A stretch of 64,000 nt of DNA from Minicystis rosea. Its GTDB lineage: Bacteria; Myxococcota_A; Polyangia; Polyangiales; Polyangiaceae. Below the pieces are notes generated by a model. The model saw only the letters and a program-made list of their open reading frames with translations, did no database searches and was not told the DNA's origin. Location of the stretch: contig CP016211.1 in NCBI GenBank assembly GCA_001931535.1, forward strand, positions 1,268,501-1,332,500. Reading direction: 5' to 3'. The translations under genes were made by a program, and so were the position numbers. Every line of letters begins with the position of its first letter. Position 1 is the stretch's first letter. This document shows, piece by piece, positions 47,301 through 55,603 of the stretch.

Positions 47301-49935
47301 CCGCGAGGGCGCGAGGGTGGCGTTGCGGCTCGCGTCTCCGTTCTTCCCGGAGTGCTCCTTCATGCAAGGCATGTATGCGGCCTTCGAGGTGCCCATCGAA
47401 GAGGCGCGCGAGCACTATCGAACGGCCCTCCGCGCCGGCACGATCTCCGGCTCTTTCCAGGGCGCGAGCTGGGGCATGGTCGGCGAGCTCCTTTATCTGG
47501 ATCTCTGGCGCGGGAGCCCGGTGGAGCAGCTCGTGCAGAAGGAGGGCGAGTATCGAGATCTCCTGAATCGCGCCGGCGACATGACCGGACAGCGCTTCTT
47601 CACGCTGGCCGCGAGCTATTCGGCCGTCCTCCGCGCGCCCGAGCGGCCCCGCGCCGCGCCGGGGAAGGTGTGGTTGACCGCGAGCGCCGACTCCTTCCTC
47701 GCGGCCGGAGATGGGTTCGTGGCCGAGTGTGCGCGGGTGCTGGAGGCGCACGTCTCGCTCGTGCTCGGTGATCACGCGCGCGCCTTCGCGCTCGCCGAAG
47801 AGGCCGAGTGTTACCGCCCCATCCTTTATGGCATCTCGCTGGTCACGGACATTCCGCTCTGGCGCGGCCTGTCCGCGGCCAAGCTCTGCACGCCATCGAG
47901 CGTGCCCGCCGAGCGCGCGTCGCTCTCGGCCATTCTGGATCATGCCATCGAACGCTTTCGCTATCTCACCGAAGGTTGCGCGGGCAACTTCGGTCACAAG
48001 CTGCGGTTGCTCGAGGCCGAGCGCGCCCGCATCCACGGACGCATCGACGAAGCGATGGCCCGATACGACGAGGCCATCACGTGGGCGCGCGAGGAGCGAT
48101 TCCTCCACATCGAAGCGCTGGCCGCGCAGCTCTGCGCCGAGCTCCACCTGGACGCCGGGCGCGAGCGCATCGGCGCTCTTTATCTCCACGAGGCGCGCGC
48201 CGCCTATGCGCGGTGGGGAGCGCGCGCGCTGGTCGCTCATCTGGACGCGAGATATCCCACGTCGACGCGGGCCACCGTCCCCACCTCGACCGGGGAGCGC
48301 GCGGTGCCGGGTTTGCCGGTGGACGAGAAAGGGGCGCAGCTCGACGTGGGCACCGTGATCCGCGCGGCCGAGGCGCTGTCGAGCGAGCTCGATCCCGCGC
48401 AGGTCGTGGGTCGCCTGATGGAGCTCGTGCTCGAGAACGCGGGCGCGCAGCGCGGCGCGCTGGTGCTGAAGGATGGAGAGGCGCTCTCCGTGGTGGCGCG
48501 CCTGTCGGCGGATGGAACGCGCGTCGAAACGGGGTTGGTCGAACCGCTGGGCCAGAGTCATGCGGTCGCTTCGACGGCGGTCCAATACGTCGCTTGCAGC
48601 GGTGAGCCCCTGGTGGTCAACGACGTTCGGAGCGACCGGCGGCTCGGCGACGATCCTTACCTCGACGAGCACGCGGTTCGCTCGCTGTTGGCGCTGCCTC
48701 TGACGCATCGCGGGCGCCTCGTCGGGGTGCTCTGCCTGGAGCACCGCGACGCTCCGTCGGCCTTCCCGCCCACGCGGGTGGCGCTCCTCTCCGTGCTCGC
48801 CTCGCAGGCCGCGATCGCCGTGGAGAACGCGCGCCTCTACAGCAACGTGGAGGCGCAGGTGCGCGCGCTGCAAGCGCGCAACCAAGAGATCCTGCAATTG
48901 AACGAGGAGCTGCGACGGCAGATCGAGCGGCGCTCGCGCCGCCTCCTCGATACCCTCTTGTCTCCCGATACCGCATCTCCGCCGGACACGACCTTGCCCA
49001 TCGGCGAGGTCCTCGGCGATTGCTACCGTGTCGTGCGGCTCATCGGCGAGGGCGGCATGGGCGTCGTGTACGAGGTCGAGCGGACCACCGATGGCCGCCG
49101 CCTGGCCACCAAGATCCTGCGCTCCCGCCCGGACCGCGACGCCCTGGGGCGCTTCGCGCGCGAGGCGCAGATCCTCGCGCGGCTCAGCCACCCCAACCTG
49201 ATCTCGATCTTCGACATGGATGTCACGAGCGACGGCCGCCTCTACCTCGTGATGGAGCTCGTGAACGGCAGCTCGCTATGGCACCTGCGAGCTCGCTTCG
49301 GTGAGGTGCAATGGGGGCTCCGCGTGCTCCGGCAGGTCGCGGAGGCGCTCTCGGTGCTGCACGCCCAGAGCGTCGTCCACCGCGATCTCAAGCCGGAGAA
49401 CATCCTGCTCGAGTCGGCCGCATCGGACGCGCTTCCCGTGGTGAAGCTGGTCGATTTCGGCATCTCGGTCATCCTCGACGAGACGCGCGGCCGGCTGCGC
49501 GAGGTCGTGTCGCCGACCCGCGAGATGCGCCGCGCCGCCTCGGCAGGCGGCGCAGACGCGTGGGATCGACCCGATACCTCGGACCGCCGGCGCGCGCACC
49601 TCGTGACCCAGACGGGCGTGATCATCGGAACACCGCTCTACATGGCTCCGGAGCTTCTGCACGGCTCCAAGAACGCACAGCCCACCTCCGACGTCTTCAG
49701 CCTGGGAATCATCGCCTTCGAGCTCTTGACGGGCGTGGCGCCGTTCACCCAACCTCCCATCCTCTCTGTCGTTCCCAGCGAGGAGCTCTCCATTCCACCG
49801 GACTTGAGACAGCGCCCCGGCCTCCCATGGCCAATCTCCGAGCTCTTCGAGCGCTGCCTCTCCGTGGATCCGTCGCGGCGTCCGAGCGCGCGCCAAATCG
49901 CATCGCTCCTCTCGTCCCAGCGCGAAGCCGGTTGA
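44368..49935 (+). CDS. giant dual serine/threonine kinase with AAA ATPase, TPR-like and GAF domains
   Basis: An 1855-residue cytoplasmic signalling protein. Kinase 1 (about 10-270): HKDVTPQN catalytic loop (Asp129), DFG Asp148, SPEQTGR; its glycine loop is weak. The ATPase (about 300-600) has Walker A GGPSGVGKS near 329 and a FLDDLQWVD Walker B. Residues 700-1310 are a helical TPR-like array. The GAF domain lies at 1324-1490, then a coiled coil. Kinase 2 (about 1548-1850) is complete: GEGGMGVVYEVE, HRDLKPEN (1671-1678), VDFGIS, APE. Homologous proteins usually end in a GAF-linked histidine kinase; here a second Ser/Thr kinase replaces it. Flanked by the lipoprotein family. Confidence 0.9.
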   Translation: MWQPSEDTSGETLYSGTEYRVRRAVDASGQGLVVKRPILDPPSLRSVGRLVHEHRILTKLADVPGVVRARALTQDVGSAALWLEDSGLRSLDRVLAERGRLPLEAALRVVRALCRALEGVHAAGVVHKDVTPQNILVDEACSTALLIDFGLASELAQEATEASIPEALEGTLAYISPEQTGRTARGLDSRTDLYSLGVTLFEMLTGRSPFPGSDALAVVYAHLAKAPPALEGLLPGVPSVVARMVERCLEKPPEQRYQTAHGLFVDLDRCLSTLEERGQMDPFPLGQKDFSPKLQLPQTLVSREEESHAITAAFERATKGAVEVLLLGGPSGVGKSALVRSVYREIAEAGRGLLLSGKHDQLGRSVPYAAIGQAFRGLMSSVAGSPKPVFDAWRARLDRALGPLARVIADVVPELAWLMGALPPVPVVPTEMSYNRIKHSWIEFVRAVTDASPPLVLFLDDLQWVDPASLDLLKTLLTDVSQKHLLVIAAFRDNEVDAGHPLWNLIDAVEKSGVRTPRLTVGPLDEASVQTWLAVALATEPVRVRPLAAALFQKTQGNPFFLGQLLLELHRQKRVHRDLTDGVWHWDQAAVERAAVTDNVVELMRSKVVELPERTQELLGQAACAGHSFSLEELSVLTGLGAPQVTTTLWPALVMGLVIPVDGHYREARALAQAEQAEQAELDARYRFLHDRVQQACYERIAPERRARTHLQIGRRLQEEFDHQGGSIQKQLELVRHLNLGSGELTGETEKRALARLNLPAAKAAKTNGSYRLQAMLVEQAQDLLGARAWEEEPQLSIELALEQIEADYMLREFDEVHRRAEELLARPLSALPRLGAQVLRVRTYVASGQFGEGERLGLLALEEQGIRYPASNDACIVEALRLIAACDAWFDQHPDGFATMPADPSLEHLQEDSLEVAMVLCAAFGSRPALAALAMARKVHEVIERGGLTPASPFFIAAIANGRAAFLEKYRGDVRWPREGARVALRLASPFFPECSFMQGMYAAFEVPIEEAREHYRTALRAGTISGSFQGASWGMVGELLYLDLWRGSPVEQLVQKEGEYRDLLNRAGDMTGQRFFTLAASYSAVLRAPERPRAAPGKVWLTASADSFLAAGDGFVAECARVLEAHVSLVLGDHARAFALAEEAECYRPILYGISLVTDIPLWRGLSAAKLCTPSSVPAERASLSAILDHAIERFRYLTEGCAGNFGHKLRLLEAERARIHGRIDEAMARYDEAITWAREERFLHIEALAAQLCAELHLDAGRERIGALYLHEARAAYARWGARALVAHLDARYPTSTRATVPTSTGERAVPGLPVDEKGAQLDVGTVIRAAEALSSELDPAQVVGRLMELVLENAGAQRGALVLKDGEALSVVARLSADGTRVETGLVEPLGQSHAVASTAVQYVACSGEPLVVNDVRSDRRLGDDPYLDEHAVRSLLALPLTHRGRLVGVLCLEHRDAPSAFPPTRVALLSVLASQAAIAVENARLYSNVEAQVRALQARNQEILQLNEELRRQIERRSRRLLDTLLSPDTASPPDTTLPIGEVLGDCYRVVRLIGEGGMGVVYEVERTTDGRRLATKILRSRPDRDALGRFAREAQILARLSHPNLISIFDMDVTSDGRLYLVMELVNGSSLWHLRARFGEVQWGLRVLRQVAEALSVLHAQSVVHRDLKPENILLESAASDALPVVKLVDFGISVILDETRGRLREVVSPTREMRRAASAGGADAWDRPDTSDRRRAHLVTQTGVIIGTPLYMAPELLHGSKNAQPTSDVFSLGIIAFELLTGVAPFTQPPILSVVPSEELSIPPDLRQRPGLPWPISELFERCLSVDPSRRPSARQIASLLSSQREAG

Positions 49936-50008
49936 GCGGCGCGCGCTCTGCGATTTTGAGGGAGGGCGACCGACGATTCGGAGCGCGCAGCAGAAGATCA
50001 ACAGGCTG

Positions 50009-50623
50009 TCAGGGTACCGTCTGATCGATGGCGTATCCGCGGAACCCACTCCCCACCGAGATTCCCGTGACCGACGAGAATCGACCGCTCGGCGTCAGGT
50101 ACGCTGGGGTATTGGTCATCGCGATGACCTGATACCAGGCCACCCGCGACACATCACCGCTCCTCGTGACCGACAGCCGCAGGTATTGGCCAGCTCCGTC
50201 CCCGAGCAGCGTCCCGAACGAGAGCGGATCGCTCGTCCACCCCGTCCCCCATCCGCTCGTCGGATACTCGATCTGCGTGAACCGCTGCTCGTCCGGGTAA
50301 TCAGGATCGGGCGGATCGGCCGTGAGATCCACGGTCACCGCGTCGAGCGGCACGCTGCCGAGGAGGCCCGCGGCGCCACGATTGACGTACCAGTATTCGA
50401 TCCCGGGCTGATGCTGGCTCGTCGCGGTGCTCACGATCTGGATCTCCGCGAACGGCGTGTGCGCATGATCGGTGAACGTCAGGCGCACCACGCGCGCGCC
50501 GGGTCCCTCCACGACCTGACGCTGATCCGCGGAGCCGATCGCCTCGTCATCCACCTCGGCGGGGGCGCAGCCCGCGGCGAGGGCCAAGGGGACGAGGATA
50601 GAGAGAGCGAGAAAAGAACGCAT
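50009..50623 (-). CDS. secreted lipoprotein, EYWYVN family member C
   Basis: A 204-residue predicted lipoprotein (signal MRSFLALSILVPLALAAGC). The mature part includes QHQPGIEYWYVNRGAAGLLG, DPPDPDYPDEQRFTQIEYP, TSGWGTGWTSDPLSFG and VSRVAWYQVI, most of which recurs in the gene directly upstream at 50674-51390. The start is at 50623, with an AAGGAGC Shine-Dalgarno. No known domain. Both are on the minus strand, 50 bases apart, so they form a likely operon. The longer frame upstream is read-through of the leader. Confidence 0.8.
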   Translation of the reverse strand: MRSFLALSILVPLALAAGCAPAEVDDEAIGSADQRQVVEGPGARVVRLTFTDHAHTPFAEIQIVSTATSQHQPGIEYWYVNRGAAGLLGSVPLDAVTVDLTADPPDPDYPDEQRFTQIEYPTSGWGTGWTSDPLSFGTLLGDGAGQYLRLSVTRSGDVSRVAWYQVIAMTNTPAYLTPSGRFSSVTGISVGSGFRGYAIDQTVP

Positions 50624-50673
50624 GAGCAAGCTCCTTGTCGAACGAGAACCGAGAAGCATGAGAGGCGAAGCGA

Positions 50674-51390
50674 TCAAGGCACCACCTGATCGATGTCGTA
50701 ACCGAGGTAGCCGCGGGGCACGCTCACGCTGGTGCCGAGTGGAGAGAACCGACCTCCGGGGGCGAGATAACGGGGGCCCTGCGTCGACGGGATGACCTGA
50801 TACCAAGCGATCTCCGAGACGTTGCCCGTCGTCGAGGTGAAGAGGCGCAGCCCGATGCCGTTTCCGTCTTCGTAGAGCGCGCCGCCCGAGAGCGGATCGA
50901 CGGTCCACGATGTCCCCCAGCCGGAGGTGGGGAACTCGATCTGCGTGAAGCGTTGTGCGTCGAGATAATCGGGGTCGGGAGGATCGGCGGCGCTGGTCGC
51001 GTCACGGGAGGTGACGTCGAGCGGATGAAGGCCGAGGAGCCCCAATGCATCGCGGTTGACGACCCAGTACTCGATCCCAGGTTGGTACTGCCTGGTCTCC
51101 CGGTTCACGACGGTGACGACGGCAAACGGCGTGCGGGGGCCGTCGGCGAACGTGAAGATGTGCTGGAGCCAGGTGTGGACCTGGGGATCGAGCTGGTCTT
51201 GGCCGACCTCGGCGGTGCGCTCATCTGCGTCCTCAGGCCCAGCGACGCAGGCTGTGCTGGTGAACGAGGCGAGAGCGATGGTGATGATCGGGAGGGCGCG
51301 CACGGCGGGCCATCTCCGCTCGCTGCGCGGCGCGCGGGCATCGTCCTTCGCAATCGAACCGATGGAGAAACGCTCTTCGACATGGCTCAT
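50674..51390 (-). CDS. secreted lipoprotein, EYWYVN family member D
   Basis: A 238-residue protein. After a hydrophilic N-terminus of about 28 residues comes a hydrophobic signal ending FTSTACVAG (lipobox STAC). The mature part shares YQPGIEYWVVNRDALGLLG, DPPDPDYLDAQRFTQIEFP, TSGWGTSWTVDPLSGG and AWYQVIPS with member C, at roughly 50-60% similarity by eye, and more remotely with copies A and B. GAGGAG precedes the ATG at 51390. It is upstream of member C in the same direction. Confidence 0.78.
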   Translation of the reverse strand: MSHVEERFSIGSIAKDDARAPRSERRWPAVRALPIITIALASFTSTACVAGPEDADERTAEVGQDQLDPQVHTWLQHIFTFADGPRTPFAVVTVVNRETRQYQPGIEYWVVNRDALGLLGLHPLDVTSRDATSAADPPDPDYLDAQRFTQIEFPTSGWGTSWTVDPLSGGALYEDGNGIGLRLFTSTTGNVSEIAWYQVIPSTQGPRYLAPGGRFSPLGTSVSVPRGYLGYDIDQVVP

Positions 51391-51516
51391 GGGATGTCTC
51401 CTCGTGCCTGAGCAGCGACGTCGGCCAGGCACCGGGCGCATGTGCAGCAGCGGTGCCATGTCTCCATTTCGTCAGAGCCCGAGCAGGTCGCCGAGGCGCT
51501 TGCTTCAGAGCGCCAT

Positions 51517-51569
51517 GGAGTCCGCTGCAGCGGACTCCGCTGGAGCGGACGCGGTCCACTGCAGCGGAC
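51517..51569. repeat. perfect and near-perfect palindromes upstream of lipoprotein copy B
   Basis: GGAGTCCGCTG/CAGCGGACTCC (51517-51538) is a perfect 22-bp palindrome. A second, GTCCACTG/CAGCGGAC (51554-51569), has one mismatch. The motif is clearly the same as the paired elements at 43382-43435 before copy A. Confidence 0.75.
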
Positions 51570-51668
51570 TCGCGCGCGCCACCACACCGCAGATCCTTCA
51601 TGGCCCATCGGTTGCACGGTGCCGCGCTCGCTCGCGCAGCGCACCAACCCGGAGATGACGGAGGACTC

Positions 51669-52337
51669 ATGAATCGACGCTTCTTTGTGATGGCGACCCT
51701 CGGCACCGTGTCTCTGGCCATGCTCGGCTGTCAGTCGACAGAGAGCGGTGGCGCCGGCGAGGACGTGGCCGAGGCCGAGCTGGCTCAGGTTCCGACCAAT
51801 CCAGACAAGGTGGCTCTGATCGCGATTCACGATCAGAACGACAATCCCATCATCCACGTCGTCACCATTGGATCGCGTGTTCCCACGAGCCTTTCGGGCG
51901 TCAACGCCGGTACGGAGTACTGGTACACCAATACGACATCGACACCGACGCTGACGGGGCTCTCTTACCGTGTGACATCGACCGACCGGCAGAGCGAGCT
52001 CGATGCGTTCGTGAGCGGTTGGAGCCTGAACATCACGTGTGCGCAGGACATCGGAGAAACGAATTGGGCGACGTGGTCGAGCGGGACCTTGGCGACTGGC
52101 ACGTTGTTCCGTGCGGCGGATCCGACGAGCAACGACAGTTACATGGGGCTCTACCTCGAATACGCGTCTGCGGGTCGGCTGGGTGGCTATGCGTGGTATC
52201 GGAAGACGCTGCTGGGGGGCGGTTTCGCGTATTATCTGACCACGCCGCCGAGCTCGTTCACGGCGATGACGAGCACGGCGCCGACCTCGATGGAAGCGGG
52301 GACCTGGAAGTACTCGCTCCTCGTCGCGCCGCCGTGA
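51669..52337 (+). CDS. secreted lipoprotein, copy B of the duplicated pair
   Basis: A 222-residue predicted lipoprotein about 93% identical to the product of 43551-44219. Identity at DNA level runs from around 51589 through the stop codon and then stops abruptly. Most of the changes sit just after the anchor cysteine (residues 22-45), as expected for a surface linker under relaxed or diversifying change; the core from GVNAGTEYWYTNT onwards is nearly unchanged. It precedes the sigma-54-type regulator gene by 116 bases. Confidence 0.8.
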   Translation: MNRRFFVMATLGTVSLAMLGCQSTESGGAGEDVAEAELAQVPTNPDKVALIAIHDQNDNPIIHVVTIGSRVPTSLSGVNAGTEYWYTNTTSTPTLTGLSYRVTSTDRQSELDAFVSGWSLNITCAQDIGETNWATWSSGTLATGTLFRAADPTSNDSYMGLYLEYASAGRLGGYAWYRKTLLGGGFAYYLTTPPSSFTAMTSTAPTSMEAGTWKYSLLVAPP

Positions 52338-52431
52338 TGCTTCATGCGTGCTGCTGCAACCTCATCCGCCGACGCCGGCTGACGAGCGCGTAGTGGTCGC
52401 ACCGAGCCGGCAGCCTGCGGCGTGGGGCGAT

Positions 52432-52453
52432 GCGTTCCAGTATATTGGAATGC
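52432..52453. promoter_or_regulatory. 22-bp near-perfect palindrome touching the start codon of the GAF-AAA+ activator gene
   Basis: Arms GCGTTCCAGTA (52432-52442) and TATTGGAATGC (52443-52453) pair with two mismatches, and the ATG follows at 52454. The centre contains TATATT, a plausible -10 or an operator centre. No Shine-Dalgarno is visible, so the transcript may be leaderless or the true start may lie downstream. Confidence 0.65.
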
Positions 52454-54016
52454 ATGGCCCTCCCGAGCCCGGACAGCACCGCGCCACTGCCCCGCGTCGA
52501 GCAGGAGCGCGATTTCTATCGCAAGCTCCTCGAGCTCGGCCATTCTCGTGAGATCGAGCCGTTCCTCGCGGAGGCGCTCGGCCTGATCGTTGAGCTCACC
52601 GGCGCGCGCCGTGGATACGTCGAGCTCCTCTCCGATCCCGACGCGCGCGGCGAGCCGCCCGTCTGGGTCGCGCACGGCTGCGAAGGGGAGGATGTCGCCG
52701 CGATCCGCGCCGCGTTCTCGAGGGGCGTGATCGCCGAGGCGCTCGCCACCGGCCGCACCATCAGCACCGTGTCCGCCCTCCTGGATCCGCGGTTCAGCCA
52801 GCGAGAGAGCGTCCAGCGCAACCGCACCGAAGCGTTGATCTGCGCTCCGGTCGGCGAGGCTCCGCCCGTGGGCGTCGTCTACCTCCAGGATCGCGTGGAC
52901 CACAAGCTCTTCACCGAAGAGGATCGGCGTCGCGTCGAGATCTTCGCGCGCCACATCGCTCCTTTTGCCGATCGTCTCCTCCTGCGCCGCCGCCGCTCGG
53001 ACGAGGCCGATCCCACGCGCTCACCCCGCCACACCCTGCGCGCGAGCGGCGTCATCGGGACGAGCCGTTCCCTCGCCGACGTCCTCGCGCAGGCCGCGGT
53101 GGCCGCGCCGCTCGACGTCACCGTGCTTTTGACGGGCCCCTCGGGCACCGGCAAGACGCAGCTCGCCCGCATCATCCACGAGAGCGGCCCGCGCGCCAAA
53201 GGCCCCTTCGTCGAGCTCAACTGCGCCGCGCTCCCCGAGGGGCTGCTCGAGAGCGAGCTGTTCGGCGCGCTGCCCGGCGCGCATTCCACCGCCACCCGCA
53301 AGATCGCAGGGAAGATCGCGGCCGCCGAGGAGGGCACGATCTTCCTCGACGAGATCGGCGAGCTCAAGCCCGCCGGGCAGGCCAAGCTGCTCCAGCTCCT
53401 CCAATCGAAGGAGTATTATCCGCTCGGCGCCACGCACCCCGTGCGCGCCAACGTGCGCGTCATCGCGGCCACCAACCTCGATCTCAAGGCGGCCGTGCAG
53501 CGCAAGGAGTTCCGCGACGATCTCTTCTATCGCCTCCGCGTGCTGCCGATTCGACTGCCTTCGCTCTCGGAGCGGCGCGAGGACATCGCGCCCCTCTCCG
53601 AGCACTTCTGCGCGGAGGCCTGCAAGACGCACGACCTGCCTTATCTGCGCCTCAGCGTCGACGCGCGCTGCGCCGCCGAGGGCGCCGAGTGGAGCGGCAA
53701 CGCGCGCGAGCTCGCGCACGCCGTGGAAGCCGCCGCGATCCGCGCGGCGGCCGAGGGCGTCGCGCAGATCGAGCGGCGGCACCTGTTCCCGCCCGAGCCC
53801 GTCGCGTCCGGCAGCGGCGCGCGGCCAGCCGCCGTCGAGGTCACGGCCTACGAGGGCATGACCTTCCAGGAAGCCACTCGCCGCTTCCAGGCCGCGCTGC
53901 TCCTCGCGGCGCTGAAAGAGAACGGGTGGAACGTGACCGAGGCCGCGGCTAAGCTCGATCTCGCCCGCTCCCATGCCTACAAGCTGGTGCGCGCATTCGA
54001 CCTCGCGCGGCGGTGA
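52454..54016 (+). CDS. GAF-AAA+-Fis regulator with altered GAFTGA loop
   Basis: A 520-residue enhancer-binding-type protein: GAF domain (about 40-185), AAA+ domain with Walker A GPSGTGKT near 227 and Walker B GTIFLDEIGEL, and a C-terminal Fis-like helix-turn-helix (NGWNVTEAAAKLDLARSHAYKLVR). The loop that contacts sigma-54 should read GAFTGA but reads GAHSTA (after ELFGALP, about 275). Activators with this loop changed often do not open sigma-54 promoters, so it may act differently. A palindrome lies directly before the start. The gene follows lipoprotein copy B. Confidence 0.87.
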   Translation: MALPSPDSTAPLPRVEQERDFYRKLLELGHSREIEPFLAEALGLIVELTGARRGYVELLSDPDARGEPPVWVAHGCEGEDVAAIRAAFSRGVIAEALATGRTISTVSALLDPRFSQRESVQRNRTEALICAPVGEAPPVGVVYLQDRVDHKLFTEEDRRRVEIFARHIAPFADRLLLRRRRSDEADPTRSPRHTLRASGVIGTSRSLADVLAQAAVAAPLDVTVLLTGPSGTGKTQLARIIHESGPRAKGPFVELNCAALPEGLLESELFGALPGAHSTATRKIAGKIAAAEEGTIFLDEIGELKPAGQAKLLQLLQSKEYYPLGATHPVRANVRVIAATNLDLKAAVQRKEFRDDLFYRLRVLPIRLPSLSERREDIAPLSEHFCAEACKTHDLPYLRLSVDARCAAEGAEWSGNARELAHAVEAAAIRAAAEGVAQIERRHLFPPEPVASGSGARPAAVEVTAYEGMTFQEATRRFQAALLLAALKENGWNVTEAAAKLDLARSHAYKLVRAFDLARR

Positions 54017-54118
54017 GTGGGAGTCGCGCGCGAGTGGGTTCGCAAAAACAAGCGAGATCGCCCGATCGCCGAGCGTGCGTGACGCTCCCGCCCACGCACG
54101 CGAACGAGGCCTACGGGC

Positions 54119-55603
54119 TCACGGGGACGGCTTTCGAGGGCGGAAGCGAAGGGGCGGTGAGAACCTCGGGGGCAGGATCATCGACTTGGCGAGCGGCTTC
54201 ACGCCCGACCATGCTTCCAAGGCCGCGAGCGCGGTGTCTCGGTCCGCGGGCACGAGGCCGAGGATGTTGGCCGAGTGGTTGCCGGCGGGCATGGTGAGCT
54301 CGTACGACTCCTTGGCTCCGCCGAGATCGAACGCGCCCGCCGTCCACGGATCCGTCTCTCCATAGATGAAGAGGATCCTCGATCCCTCCGACGCGACCCA
54401 CGCGCCCACGTCCTGCATCGCCGCCGGATCGAACACCGGGCTTTCGTCGATGCTGGGTAGGCTGTCGATCGTGTCGAAATCGATCTGCAGCAGATCATCG
54501 AGGTGCGCGGTGTCGCTCGCCGGCGAGCCGAGCTGGGTCGCCGCCTGCCAATAATAGGGCTCGAACCCGAGCAGCCACGGATCGGCGGAGAAGAGGGGGA
54601 GACCCACCGTGTCGAAGAACGACCAGACGTCATCGTCCGACGCTGTGCTCGACGGGATTTGCGCGCACGCAGCGGCGGTCTGGTATTGCCAGAACGCGAA
54701 CTCGAGGCTCACCACCGTGCTCTCGAACGACGGACCGATCCCGATGAGATCGTACGTCACACCATAGCTCGCCGCGTCTTCCTCCATGCGATCGATCATC
54801 GCCGTTCGCCGCAGGAGGACCTCGCGCTGGAAGTCCTTCAGCTTCTGACGGCAGGCGGCGTCGCCGACCTGCTCGAGGAAGTCCACGTAGCGGTGGTCAT
54901 CGACGCCGTCGCTGTGCGGCGCGACGTACGCCACGGTGCCGTCCACGTCGTCGGGGTGGAAGCGGCGGTGATAGACCGAGGTCATTCCACCCTTGCTCGC
55001 CCCCGTCGAGATCCATTTGCCGGTGTACAACGGGCGGAGCGCTTCCACGATGCGGTGCATGTCCGCGGCCGCCTGCTTCACGTCGAGCTTGGACCAATCC
55101 GCGGGGCTCGGCCGCGACGGATCGAAGTAGCGGTGCTCGATGGTGAGCTGGTTTCCGTCGAGCAAGACGGTTGGCTCTTCGAGGGCCGTGATCGGCAAGA
55201 AGAGGTAATACCCGGTGCTCGCGAGCACGAGAGGCGCCGCCTCGTCGCGGTGGTGGAGCCGCAGGCGCTGGGTGAACCGCTGCCCGTTTGGCGCCTCGTG
55301 ATCCACCGGCTGATCGAAATCGATCTCGAAGTAGCGATAGCCGGGGACCTCCGAGCCGCTCTCGGACGCGGAGAGGCCCGGGATCGCGTTGAGCTGGACG
55401 AGGACGTCGTCCACGAGGCTGCCACCCGTGCCGCTGGTGCTGCTGCTGCTCGCGGTGCTGCCCGTACCTCCGGTGCCGACGGTGCTGCTCCCGCCCCCGG
55501 ACGCGCCGCTTCCGGACGACGTGTCCATTCCCATGGGCTCGCCGCTGCAGGCTGCCGCGAGGACGGAGACGATCACCAACCCAGTTGTGCGAAGTAAGCT
55601 CAT
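54119..55603 (-). CDS. secreted S37 (PS-10) serine peptidase, lipoprotein
   Basis: About 494 residues. The signal and lipobox (VIVSVLAAACSG) are followed by a Gly/Ser/Thr linker typical of myxobacterial surface lipoproteins, then an S37 tripeptidyl-peptidase-like domain: PGYRYFEIDFDQPVDHE, LTIEHRYFDPSRP, nucleophile motif STGASKGGMTS, later GETDPWTAGAF (catalytic Asp) and MPAGNHSANIL (catalytic His). It should release short peptides from the N-termini of proteins outside the cell, consistent with a predatory or saprophytic life. The start at 55603 is used; 55624 is possible. Confidence 0.88.
   Translation of the reverse strand: MSLLRTTGLVIVSVLAAACSGEPMGMDTSSGSGASGGGSSTVGTGGTGSTASSSSTSGTGGSLVDDVLVQLNAIPGLSASESGSEVPGYRYFEIDFDQPVDHEAPNGQRFTQRLRLHHRDEAAPLVLASTGYYLFLPITALEEPTVLLDGNQLTIEHRYFDPSRPSPADWSKLDVKQAAADMHRIVEALRPLYTGKWISTGASKGGMTSVYHRRFHPDDVDGTVAYVAPHSDGVDDHRYVDFLEQVGDAACRQKLKDFQREVLLRRTAMIDRMEEDAASYGVTYDLIGIGPSFESTVVSLEFAFWQYQTAAACAQIPSSTASDDDVWSFFDTVGLPLFSADPWLLGFEPYYWQAATQLGSPASDTAHLDDLLQIDFDTIDSLPSIDESPVFDPAAMQDVGAWVASEGSRILFIYGETDPWTAGAFDLGGAKESYELTMPAGNHSANILGLVPADRDTALAALEAWSGVKPLAKSMILPPRFSPPLRFRPRKPSP

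Noticed and set aside
45772..49191. 1139-codon minus-strand frame opposite the giant kinase
   Set aside because: It is antisense to recognisable kinase, ATPase and GAF domains, with no family features of its own.
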